A stretch of 64,000 nt of DNA from Geomonas silvestris (lineage in GTDB: Bacteria; Desulfobacterota; Desulfuromonadia; Geobacterales; Geobacteraceae), in NCBI RefSeq assembly GCF_014193515.1, contig NZ_BLXX01000004.1, positions 62,001-126,000 on the forward strand. The letters run 5' to 3'. Below are positions 47,201-55,402 of the stretch, piece by piece. Position 1 is the stretch's first letter. Each line of letters starts with the position of its first letter. The notes under the pieces were generated by a model. That model ran no database searches, was not told the DNA's origin, and was given only the letters and a program-made list of their open reading frames with translations. The translations under genes were made by a program, and so were the position numbers.

Positions 47201-50200
47201 GAGGTCGAGCGCGTTCAGCTCGGTCACCGTCGGGGTGCCGGTGACGGTGAGGTTCTCGGTGCCGGAGAGCGTGACGCCGCCTGCGCCAAGGACGCTTACG
47301 ATCTCGGCGTTGCTGCCGGTAAGCGCGGTCACGCCGGTCGCGTCCACGGTATGCGTGGTGACGCCGTCGATGGTGGTGAGATCGGTCGCGGCTGCGCTGC
47401 CGGTCACCGCGATGGTGTAGTCGTGCCCCGTGCCGGTGAGGGTCGCGAGGGAGCTGGCGCTGTGGTCGGCAAGGGTCGCCGTGATCGCACCCGAGGTCGC
47501 GAGGTCCAGCGTGTTCAACTCAAGCACCGTCGGGCTGCCGGTGACGGTGAGGTTCTCGGTCCCGGAGAGGGTGATGCCGCTGGTGCCGAGCACGGCGAGG
47601 ATCTCGACGTTGCTGCCGGAAAGCGCGGTCACCCCGGTGGCGTCCACGGTATGGGTGGTGACGCCGTCGATGGTGGTCAGATCGGTCGCGACTGCGCTGC
47701 CGGTCACCGAAATGGTGTAGTCGTGGCCCGTGCCGGTGAGGGTCGCCAGGGAGGCGGCGCTGTGGTCGGCGAGGGTCGCCGTGATCACCCCGGAGGTCGC
47801 CAGGTCGAGCGCGTTCAACTCGAGCACGGTCGGGGTGCCGATGACGGTGAGGTTCTCGGTCCCCGAGAGCATGATGCCGCCGGCGCCGAGCACGCTCGAG
47901 ATCTCGGCGTTGCTGCCGGTGAGAGCGGTCACGCCGGTCGCGTCGACGGCATGGGTGGTGACGCCGTCGATGGCGGTCAGATCGGTCGCGGCGGCACTGC
48001 CGGTCACCGTGATGGTGTAGTCGTGGCCTGTGCCGGTGAGGGTCGCCAGGGAGGCGGCGCTGTGGTCGGTAAGGGTTGCCGTGATCACCCCGGAGGTCGC
48101 GAGGTCCAGCGCGTTCAACTCAAGCACCGTCGGGGTGCCGGTGACGGTGAGGTCCTCGGTGCCGGAGAGCGTGATGCCGCTTGCACCGAGCACGGCGAGG
48201 ATCTCGGTGTTGCTGCCGGAAAGCGCGGTCACCCCGGTGGCGTCCACGGTATGGGTGGTGACGCCGTCGATGGCGGTCAGATCGGTTGCGGCTGCGCTGC
48301 CGGTCACCGAAATGGTGTAGTCGTGCCCCGTGCCGGTGAGGGTCGCCAGGGAGGCGGCGCTGTGGTCGGTAAGGGTCGCCGTGATCGCCCCGGAGGTGGC
48401 GAGGTCGAGCGCGTTCAGCTCGAGCACGGTCGGGGTGCCGGTGACGGTGAGGTTCTCGGTCCCCGAGAGCGTGATGCCGCTCGCGCCGAGCACGGCGAGA
48501 ATCTCGGTGTTGCTGCCGGAAAGCGCGGTCACCCCGGTGGCGTCGACGGTATGGGTGGTGACGCCGTCGATGGTGGTCAGATCGGTTGCGGCTGCGCTGC
48601 CGGTCACCGAAATGGTGTAGTCGTGGCCGCTGCCGGTGAGGTTTGCCAGGGAGGCGGCGCTGTGGTCGGTGAGGGTCGCCGTGATCACCCCGGAGGTGGC
48701 GAGGTCGAGCGCGTTCAGCTCGGCCACGGTCGGCGTGCCGGTGACGGTGAGGTTCTCGGTCCCCGAGAGCGTGATGCCGCCTGCAGCGAGCACGCTGGAG
48801 ATCTCGGCGTTGCTGCCGGTGAGTGTGGTGACGCCGGTCGCGTCGACGGCATGGGTGGTGACGCCGTCGATGGCGGTCAGATCGGTGGCGGCTGCACTGC
48901 CGGTCACCGTGATGGTGTAGTCGTGGCCCGTTCCGGTGAGGGTCGCCAGGGAGGCGGCGCTGTGGTCGGTGAGGGTCGCCGTGATCACCCCGGAGGTCGC
49001 CACATCCAGCGCGTTCAGCTCGGCCACCGTCGGCGTGCCGGTGACGGTGAGGTCCTCGGTCCCCGAGAGCGTGATGCCGCTTGCGCCAAGGACGCTTACG
49101 ATCTCGGCGTTGCTGCCGCTAAGAGCGGTCACGCCGGTGGCGTCCACGGTATGGGTGGTGGCGCCGTCGATGGCGGTCAGTTCGGTCGCGGCGGCACTGC
49201 CGGTCACCGAAATGGTGTAGTTGTGGCCCGTGCCGGTGAGGGTCGCCAGGGAGCTTGCGCTGTGATCGGTAAGGGTCGCCGTGATCACCCCGGAGGTCGC
49301 CAAATCCAGCGCGTTCAGCTCGGTCACCGTCGGGGTGCCGGTGACGGTGAGGTTCTCGGCCCCGGAGAGCGTGATGCCGCTTGCGCCGAGCACGGCGAGG
49401 ATCTCGACGTTGCTGCCGGAAAGCGCGGTCACCCCGGTGGCGTCCACGGTATGGGTGGTGACGCCGTCGATGGCGGTCAGATCGGTCGCGGCTGCGCTGC
49501 CGGTCACCGAAATGGTGTAGTTGTGCCCCGTGCCGGTGAGGGTCGCCAGGGAGGCGGCGCTGTGGTCGGTAAGGGTCGCCGTGATCGCCCCGGATGTCGC
49601 AAGGTCCAGGGTGTTCAACTGCGCCACGGTCGGCGTGCCGGTGACGGTGAGGTCCTCGGTGCCGGAGAGCGTGATGCCGCCTGCGCCGAGCACGGCGAGG
49701 ATCTCGGCGTTGCTGCCGGTAAGCGCGGTCACGCCGGTCGCATCGACGGTCTGCGTGGTGGCGTTGTCGATGCTGGCCAGGTTGGCCGCGGTGGCGGTTC
49801 CGGCAACGGTGATGGTGTAGTCGTTGCCGCTGCCGGCAAGCTGGGCCAGGGTAGCGGCATTGTGGTCCGAGAGGACGGCCGTGATGACCCCGGTGGTCGC
49901 CGAGTGGAGGGAGTTGGCCTCCGCGACCGTTACTTGGCCGGAATTCACGGTGACCGCCACGGCGGGGTCGAATGCCACGCCGCCGGCGGTGGCGGCGAGG
50001 ATCTCCGTGACGCTGCCGGTGATCTCGGAAACCGAGGTGGCGTCCACCACGATGGTGGTGGCGGCATCGATGGCGTTCAGGTCGGTGGCACTCACCGGCG
50101 TGGCGTCCGTCACGGTGATGGTGTAGGCGTTGTTCCCGGCGTGCAGGCCGGCCAGGGTCGCCGCGCTGCCGGCGATGGTGGCGGTGATGACCCCGGTGGT

Positions 50201-53200
50201 GTCGTCGTCGATGAGGTTCAGGTTGGCGACGGAGGCGACGCCGGTCACGGTGGCGTTGTAGTCGGTCGCGGTGGTGATGCCGGCGGAGTTGATGGTGGTC
50301 ACGATGTTGGCCGCGGTACCGGTGATGCCGGTGATGTGGGTGGCGTCGACGGTGCCGCCGGTGAGCCCATCGATGGTGTTCAGGTTGGTGGCACTGGCCG
50401 TTCCGGCGTCGAGGGTGACCCCGACGTTGGCGTCGTGGTTGATGGTGGCGGCGTTCAGCACGGTGGCCACCTGGGCTGCACTCCCCGTGATGCTGGTCAC
50501 CGCATTGGCGTCGACCACCGCGGTCGTGTTGGCGGAGATTAGGCTCAGGTTGGCCGCGCTCGCCACTCCGGCATCCACGGTGACCGCAACGCCGGCTGCG
50601 GTGTCGATGGTGCTCGAGCCGACAGCGCTGGCGATGGCGGCAGCCGAGCCGGTCAGGATCCCTACGCCGCTGGCGTCCACATTCACCGTGGTAACGCCGT
50701 CGAGGGTGGTCAGGGCGGCGGCGTCCACGCTGGCGTCGGTTACCGTGATGCTGTAGGCGTTGCCGGTGCCGGTCAGGCCCGAAAGATGGGCGATGTCGTG
50801 CTCGGCGATGGTCGCGGTGATGACGCCGGTGGTGTTGGCATGGATCGCCTCCGCCTGGGCCACCGTTGCGCTGCCGGTGACGCTGACTATAACGTTGGCG
50901 GCGGTGTCGATGGTCGCCGCGCCGGTGGCGGTGGCGATGTCGGCCGCCGTGCCGGTCAGGGTGGCGACGCCGCTGGCGCCCACGTTCACGGTGGTGATGC
51001 CGTCCAGGGTGATCAGGTCGGCGGCGTTCACGCTGGCGTTGGTGACGCTGATGGTGTAGGCATGGCCGCTACCGGTAAGCCCCATGAGGGTCGTGATGTC
51101 GTGGTCGCCTATGATGGCGCTCACCGCACCGGTCCCGTTGTCGGCGTTGATCGCCTCCACCTGGGCCACGGTCACGGCATCGGTCACGGTGGCGGCGTAG
51201 TTCGCGGCGGTGTTGATCCCGCCGGCGGCGATGAGGGTGGCGAAATCGGCGCTAGAGCCGGTGACGGTGGTGACCGCCGTCGCATCCACCGTATGGGTGG
51301 TGGCGGCGTCGATGGCGTTCAGGTTGGCGGCGCTCGCGGAGCTGTCTGTGACCACCACGGTGTAGTCGTGGCTGCCGGTCAGTGTGGCCAGGGTGGCGGC
51401 GGAGCCGTCGCTGATGGTCGCGCTGATCCCGCCGGTGCCGTTGTGGGCGTCGATCTGGTTCGCGGCGCTCACGCTGACCGGGGTGTTCACTACTGCGTCG
51501 AAGTTGGCGGTCGTCACACCGGTGGAGGCGACCAGCGTGGCGAACTCGGCGGCCGAGCCGGTGATGCCGGTGACCGCGGCGGCGTTCACCACTCCTGTGG
51601 TGGCGGCGTCGACGGTGTTGAGCTGTGCGGCGGAGGCCGTAGTGTCGGTAACGGTGATGCCGTAGGCGTGGCTGCCGGTAAGTCCGACCAGGGTGGCGAG
51701 GGCGCCGTCGCTCAAGGTGGCGGTGATGGTGCCGCTGCCGTTGTCGGCGTCGATGGCGTTCGCCTGGGCCACCGTCGCAGCGCCGGTCACGGTGGCGTCG
51801 TAGCTGGTCGCCGTGGTGATGCCGGTGGAGGCGATCAGGGTGGCGAACTCGGCGGCCGAGCCGGTGATGCCGGTGACCGTGCTGGCGTTGACGCTCCCCG
51901 TGGTGAAGGAGTCGATGGCGTTCAACTGCGCGGCGCTGGCGCCGGTATCGGCGACGGTCACCGGGTGACTTCCGGTGAGGTACCCGCCGGCGTTGGCCGC
52001 CAGTTCGGCTGCAGTTCCGGCGACGCCTGCATAGGTAACGGTCCCGGTGGTAAGGGCGTCGATGGCGGCCAGCTGGGCGATAGCGACCGAGCTGTCGGTG
52101 ATGGTGACGGGGTGATTGCCGGAGACGTAGTTACCGGCGTTGGCGACCAGTGCTGCGGCCGAGCCGGCAATGCCGGTGTAGGTCAAGGTCCCGGTGGTCA
52201 GGGCATCGATGGCGGTCAGCAGGTCGATGGTCGCGGTGTCGGTGACGCTAGCGTCGACGCTGCCGGAGAGATAACCGCCGGCATTGGCCGCCAGGTGGGA
52301 GGCGGTATCGCTGATAAGGGTGGCCTGCACGCTGCCGGCGTAGACGTCGATGGCGCTCAGTTCGGCGATACTCGCGCTGCCAAGCACCTGGACATCGTGA
52401 CCGCTGCTGTAGCCGGCGCCGGCGTGGTCGGCCTGGATGTGAGCCAGGGTGTCGACGATGGTGCCGTAGTGCAGGGCGCCGGTCGTATTGGCATCGATGG
52501 CGGCGAGTTGTGCTACGGTGGCGCTGTCGCTTACCACCACGTTTTTCGCGCCGAGGTCGGTTCTTCCCGCCAGGTTTGCGGCGGTGTCGACCACCGCGCC
52601 CTGCACGGCGCTGACCGAGCCGGCCCCGGTGATGGCGGTTGCCTCGTCGATGGCGGTGGCGATGGTGTCGACGGTCCCCATGACACCTGCAAAGCTTGCT
52701 GCCGCGGCGACCGCGTTGCTGGCACCGGAATTGAGAATGGCGGAATGGATGGCGTCGAGGTCGGCGCTGTTGCCGAGGTCCAGGTGATGGTTGGCATCAA
52801 ACGTGGTCCCCAGCAGGCTCGCGATGGCATCGAGGACTGCGGCGCCCGTGCCGCTGCCGGCCTTTTCGGCTTCGCTGATCACGGCAGCGAGCTGCGCCGC
52901 GGCCTTCTGGACCGCCAGGGCGGCGGCCGCGTCGCCGGAAGCGGCGGACAGCGGGTCGTAGCTCATGAGGTTCTTGTTCAGGGCGCTCAGCCCCAGCGCC
53001 GCTTCCACGGCCTGTTCGGCCTGGGCGACGCTCGCTCCGCCGTTCGCCTCAAGGTAGCTCTCGATGAGGGTGGTGATCGGGTTCATGAGCACCGAGGTTC
53101 CCTGGGCTGAGCTGAACACCATGGTGTTGGCCACCTGGGTGTCGGTGTTGGTGCCGCCGGAGACCATGATGTTGCCGGTCTTCGTGGTGACGCCGGAGAA

Positions 53201-53809
53201 ATGGCCGGTGCCGTCGGTGGTGATCCCGGTGAACTCGCTCTCCTGGATCTTGCCGTCGTGGTTCTCGTCGATGTAGACCCTGGCGCCGGTTACGTAGCCG
53301 TCGGCCACCACGCCGCTTATGGCCGTGCCGCCGGGAGCCGCGGGGCTCGAACTGGAGCCGCCGCTCAGCCCAACCGCCGCGCCGACGCCCCCCCCCACGG
53401 CGGCCACGCCGCCTGCCACCCAGGGAAGGTAGCCGTGCAGCACCCCGTGCCCCTCGGCGGCCGCGCCGGAACCGGCACTCCCCTCGAGGGCGCAGTCGCC
53501 CGTCGGGCCCATGGCACCGGGTGCGCCCGTGGCGCCGGAGGCGTCGGCCACCAGGAAGGCCCCCTGGTCCCCCACCTGCCCTGCCGGCGCCTCGACGCTC
53601 TGCGCCGTCTCCGTGACCTCACTCCCCTGCTCCAGCGCTGCCGCATCGCTCTCAGGTCCCTGACCGGGGTGAAGTGCTGCCTTGGCGAGGACCGTCGCCG
53701 CCGGCGCCGGATGGGCGGCGTCGACAACCTTTGGTCCCTGCATCCCCTTGGTGGGAAGCTTCGAGTCTGCCTTGCCGTTTTGGAGTTCGTTGCGAGATCC
53801 GTGAGACAT
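44264..53809 (-). CDS. Giant repetitive type I secreted adhesin
   Basis: 3181 residues from the ATG on 53809 (GGAG seven bases upstream); a nominal frame to 53941 adds a non-coding leader. No Sec signal. Residues 1-125 are charged or low complexity; 127-149 is a Gly/Val/Ala hydrophobic patch (YLPWVAGGVAAVGGGVGAAV) typical of the N-terminal retention region of such adhesins. Residues 163-260 form a domain with an EF-hand-like loop D181-x-N183-x-D185 ... E192. From about 300 to 2950 the protein is a long series of 50-residue repeats (each with a LxxID.xTxG core), of which about 11 tandem pairs are 100 residues long and nearly identical. The C-terminal 110 residues (Gly/Asp/Asn-rich, ending LTLQGDGHTFHLS) look like a type I secretion signal. 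No RTX nonapeptide array or LapG di-Ala site was recognised. Confidence 0.88.
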   Translation of the reverse strand: MSHGSRNELQNGKADSKLPTKGMQGPKVVDAAHPAPAATVLAKAALHPGQGPESDAAALEQGSEVTETAQSVEAPAGQVGDQGAFLVADASGATGAPGAMGPTGDCALEGSAGSGAAAEGHGVLHGYLPWVAGGVAAVGGGVGAAVGLSGGSSSSPAAPGGTAISGVVADGYVTGARVYIDENHDGKIQESEFTGITTDGTGHFSGVTTKTGNIMVSGGTNTDTQVANTMVFSSAQGTSVLMNPITTLIESYLEANGGASVAQAEQAVEAALGLSALNKNLMSYDPLSAASGDAAAALAVQKAAAQLAAVISEAEKAGSGTGAAVLDAIASLLGTTFDANHHLDLGNSADLDAIHSAILNSGASNAVAAAASFAGVMGTVDTIATAIDEATAITGAGSVSAVQGAVVDTAANLAGRTDLGAKNVVVSDSATVAQLAAIDANTTGALHYGTIVDTLAHIQADHAGAGYSSGHDVQVLGSASIAELSAIDVYAGSVQATLISDTASHLAANAGGYLSGSVDASVTDTATIDLLTAIDALTTGTLTYTGIAGSAAALVANAGNYVSGNHPVTITDSSVAIAQLAAIDALTTGTVTYAGVAGTAAELAANAGGYLTGSHPVTVADTGASAAQLNAIDSFTTGSVNASTVTGITGSAAEFATLIASTGITTATSYDATVTGAATVAQANAIDADNGSGTITATLSDGALATLVGLTGSHAYGITVTDTTASAAQLNTVDAATTGVVNAAAVTGITGSAAEFATLVASTGVTTANFDAVVNTPVSVSAANQIDAHNGTGGISATISDGSAATLATLTGSHDYTVVVTDSSASAANLNAIDAATTHTVDATAVTTVTGSSADFATLIAAGGINTAANYAATVTDAVTVAQVEAINADNGTGAVSAIIGDHDITTLMGLTGSGHAYTISVTNASVNAADLITLDGITTVNVGASGVATLTGTAADIATATGAATIDTAANVIVSVTGSATVAQAEAIHANTTGVITATIAEHDIAHLSGLTGTGNAYSITVTDASVDAAALTTLDGVTTVNVDASGVGILTGSAAAIASAVGSSTIDTAAGVAVTVDAGVASAANLSLISANTTAVVDANAVTSITGSAAQVATVLNAATINHDANVGVTLDAGTASATNLNTIDGLTGGTVDATHITGITGTAANIVTTINSAGITTATDYNATVTGVASVANLNLIDDDTTGVITATIAGSAATLAGLHAGNNAYTITVTDATPVSATDLNAIDAATTIVVDATSVSEITGSVTEILAATAGGVAFDPAVAVTVNSGQVTVAEANSLHSATTGVITAVLSDHNAATLAQLAGSGNDYTITVAGTATAANLASIDNATTQTVDATGVTALTGSNAEILAVLGAGGITLSGTEDLTVTGTPTVAQLNTLDLATSGAITATLTDHSAASLATLTGTGHNYTISVTGSAAATDLTAIDGVTTHTVDATGVTALSGSNVEILAVLGASGITLSGAENLTVTGTPTVTELNALDLATSGVITATLTDHSASSLATLTGTGHNYTISVTGSAAATELTAIDGATTHTVDATGVTALSGSNAEIVSVLGASGITLSGTEDLTVTGTPTVAELNALDVATSGVITATLTDHSAASLATLTGTGHDYTITVTGSAAATDLTAIDGVTTHAVDATGVTTLTGSNAEISSVLAAGGITLSGTENLTVTGTPTVAELNALDLATSGVITATLTDHSAASLANLTGSGHDYTISVTGSAAATDLTTIDGVTTHTVDATGVTALSGSNTEILAVLGASGITLSGTENLTVTGTPTVLELNALDLATSGAITATLTDHSAASLATLTGTGHDYTISVTGSAAATDLTAIDGVTTHTVDATGVTALSGSNTEILAVLGASGITLSGTEDLTVTGTPTVLELNALDLATSGVITATLTDHSAASLATLTGTGHDYTITVTGSAAATDLTAIDGVTTHAVDATGVTALTGSNAEISSVLGAGGIMLSGTENLTVIGTPTVLELNALDLATSGVITATLADHSAASLATLTGTGHDYTISVTGSAVATDLTTIDGVTTHTVDATGVTALSGSNVEILAVLGTSGITLSGTENLTVTGSPTVLELNTLDLATSGAITATLADHSASSLATLTGTGHDYTIAVTGSAAATDLTTIDGVTTHTVDATGVTALTGSNAEIVSVLGAGGVTLSGTENLTVTGTPTVTELNALDLATSGVITATLTDQSAASLASLTGTGHDYTIAVTGGAVATDLTAIDGVTTHAVDATGVTALTGSNAEISSVLGAGGITLSGTENLTVTGTPTVAQLNALDLATSGVITATLTDHSAASLSTLTGTGHDYTVSVTGGAAATELTTIDGVTTHTVDATGVTTLIGSNAEISSVLGASGITLSGTENLTVTGTPAVTELNALDLVTSGTITASVSGLVADLVGLHGAGNAYSVTVTDAATLAQLVTIESTNSNTIASYGELTGNAADFADAAGALTSDATAYVTAGHLVTVTDAANLQQLAAIDTANGGGAVHYTDIVDTSTNLQANAGGYVGGTVNVTVTDGISVGGLSTIDGMTTGTVTALNLTDTAGNLVPAGVASAYIGAGSNVTVTGTASVAELSAIDSANGSGSLSYGTIDDSASSLAADAVTHSGAGTYLAGHNANVNTTATVDQLVKIDAAAGTVTYTTITDSADNLAADAASNSGAGTYATATHNVTVSDAASIQQLTDIDAAAGTVSYTAIKDTEAHILANAGGYVANGKNLTVTDAASLTQLSVLDGMNGAGGTVTALIVSDTLANLTADAGTYVTAGHTVNVTDTASVAQLATLDALANVGTVVASSVTDTLAHITADHAGAGYTTGHNVTVADAASVAQLAAIDVYAATVTASTVSDTLANIQADHAGTAYTAAHNVHVTNSATVAELAAIDVYAATVTTATVEDTAANLVLDASSNLGAGTYVTNGVHVVVDGSASIADITTIHTADTTGILTYNILDTAAHIQTALDADPSMSLVQNAVTVDASDNTLHLTANEFNNLLSGTAHLAADDTVVLNDAGTTGLALHNYGGNHTIVLGGSANGNYFVSLGDSGDTTIHLGGTGNHTIGATDGKTETFILDAAQNGGSVITGLSSADSDVIQLDTGVGTLLNDGTHHVSTAGQVGSAGQWAFSGSTLTYFDSAHNAVESLTLVGNYTTLTLQGDGHTFHLS
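46600..49850 (-). repeat. 300-bp tandem repeats inside the adhesin gene
   Basis: About 11 copies of a 300-base (100-codon) unit with an exact 300-base period and very high nucleotide similarity. The encoded unit starts near LTAIDGVTTHTVDATGVTAL, then SGSNAEISSVLGAGGITLSG, and has LELNALDLATSGVITATLTD later. Each is a pair of diverged 50-residue modules. Confidence 0.93.
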
Positions 53810-54264
53810 GTCCATTCTCCTTTGAGGTATGAATATACGTGCTGAATAGGACTTACAAGGGTGTCCCCTACCCGCAAGCCGGAGCGCAACCGACACGTGG
53901 AGCTGATTTGGCCATCCGGGAACCAGGGGACATTGCTGCAACTAATCGGGCGCTACTGTCAAAGCTGAAGTAAAATTCTGGTTATAATTTTCACACATCT
54001 GTCAAAAATCCCCCTCGGCCCACTCCACTTATCTCACTACATCAGCCACTTGCAGAGATCAGCCAGATATCCATCAGTGGATCCAGAAGCAAATCCCTAA
54101 ATATCTATAACCATGTTATTCATGATCTCTTTTTGGCCTAAAGCTAGGGACTTGAAACAATGCACGTAGGAAATACTGCCAGAATGGATTTGCCGATTGT
54201 CTCCTCAGGGAACCGTTGCGGCCAGTCCGGCGCATCCCCGGTTTGCGGCGCTAGCTGCCACAAC
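53810..54264. other. Intergenic region upstream of the adhesin gene
   Basis: An AT-rich patch (53960-54160), unusual against the surrounding high GC, is the likely promoter and regulator zone. On the minus strand TTTTTGACAG and TATAAC occur near 54000, but spacing (13) is poor for sigma-70. No ORF or riboswitch pattern seen. Confidence 0.55.
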
Positions 54265-54294
54265 GAAAAAAAGCCGCCCCCCAGAGGGGGCGGC
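54265..54294 (-). terminator. Intrinsic terminator after the 338-residue lipoprotein gene
   Basis: GCCGCCCCC (54273-54281) / GGGGGCGGC (54286-54294) with a 4-base loop, followed on the minus strand by a T-run. Confidence 0.9.
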
Positions 54295-54321
54295 CCGATT
54301 GTCGCGGCGGCAGGTAACGGT

Positions 54322-55338
54322 TTAGAAGTTCGTGCCGGTCCCGCCGGTGGACCCGCCGGTGGTACCGGTGGGGTTGGTGGGGACCACCACCGGGATGGGG
54401 GGCGGGGTGTAGGATACCGGGGTGGCGCTCGCGGTGATGGTGCTGCTCGCCGCCGTGGTAGCCGTGGTCATCGCAGTCACCAGGGCGCCGGCCGTCGAGG
54501 AGAGCGCAGCCGCCTCGCCCCCGCTGATGGCGCTGGTGGACGCGCTGTTCCCCACGCCGAGCGCGCTGCTGCAGGCGGTCACCGCGCTCGAAGCGATGGT
54601 CTGGGCGGTGGCGTCGGGAACGGTGATGTTCGAGTTGGCGCTCGCGATGTTGCTGGCAGCGGAGGAGGCGGCACTCTGCAGGGAGCTCGCCAGGGTGGCC
54701 GGGGCCGCGAGGGTCGTCGCGGTCACACCCGGCTGGGCGAGCTCGCCGGCGATCGCCTGCATGGTCTGGGCCTGGATCGCGGAGATCTGTGCGGCCGAGA
54801 TCGCGCTGTTCCCCGCCTTCTGGGAGATCGCGTTGGACATGGTCTGCACCATGACCTCGACCGACTTGGCCACCAAGAGGGCGGCCGGGCTTACCGTGGT
54901 GGAGATGTCCGCGTCGAATTTAGCACCGGCAGGGAGCAGCGCCTCGAGCTTCTGCTTCACGGCACCGGTGGTGTCCAGCGCCACCAGGGTGGTGAGGGGG
55001 GTGATGTTCGCCGAGCCGGCCGGGGCCATGAGCTGGATGGCGGGCTGGCCGGTGATCTTGTCGGTCCCCCCCTTGGATACCAGAACGTAGCTGTAACCGG
55101 GGGCCACCGGGAAGGTGAAGTTCCCGGTCTGGCTGTCGGTCACGGTGGATACCTCATGGCCTTCCAGGGCGAAGCGGGTACCCGCTGTGACGTTGTCGGC
55201 GTACACCGTCGCCCCGAGTACCGGCCCCTGGACCAGCTTCCCCGACTGCCCAAGCGGAGAGTCGCTCGACCCGCACCCGCTCGCCGCCACGCTCAACGCC
55301 ACCACTACCATCCCTCGAACTACCATACTCTTTGTCAT
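54322..55338 (-). CDS. Lipoprotein sharing a domain with the giant adhesin
   Basis: 338 residues from the ATG on 55338 (GGGAGG seven bases before); longer frames lack a site. Signal peptide with lipobox AASGC (Cys about 22). Residues 30-115 (VQGPVLGATVYADNVTAGTR, TDSQTGNFTF, SKGGTDKITGQ, NITPLTTLVAL) resemble residues 163-250 of the adhesin. The rest is Ala/Ser/Thr-rich helical repeats (SLQSAASSAASNIASANS) with a Gly/Thr/Pro tail (GGSTGGTGTNF). It lies between YjbH and the adhesin gene on the same strand. It may anchor or help the adhesin at the outer membrane; that is inferred from similarity and place. Confidence 0.75.
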   Translation of the reverse strand: MTKSMVVRGMVVVALSVAASGCGSSDSPLGQSGKLVQGPVLGATVYADNVTAGTRFALEGHEVSTVTDSQTGNFTFPVAPGYSYVLVSKGGTDKITGQPAIQLMAPAGSANITPLTTLVALDTTGAVKQKLEALLPAGAKFDADISTTVSPAALLVAKSVEVMVQTMSNAISQKAGNSAISAAQISAIQAQTMQAIAGELAQPGVTATTLAAPATLASSLQSAASSAASNIASANSNITVPDATAQTIASSAVTACSSALGVGNSASTSAISGGEAAALSSTAGALVTAMTTATTAASSTITASATPVSYTPPPIPVVVPTNPTGTTGGSTGGTGTNF

Positions 55339-55402
55339 GTCCATCCTCCCTATCGATTGGTGATCTCTGCTGCGAGTAAAGCGCCTCAAGCGGCGCAAGG
55401 TT

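Noticed and set aside
46600-49850. CRISPR-like array
   Set aside because: Repeats are 300 bases with coding periodicity and no unique spacers.
46751-50542. Very long plus-strand open frames opposite the adhesin gene (also 44261-46165 and 50786-53110)
   Set aside because: They mirror the repeated high-GC adhesin sequence, repeat every 300 bases, have low-complexity Gly/Arg/Asp composition and no ribosome sites.
53384-53431. LapG-type cleavage site in the adhesin N-terminus
   Set aside because: The patch is Gly/Ala-rich but the LapG di-alanine motif context was not recognised and no LapD/LapG genes are near.
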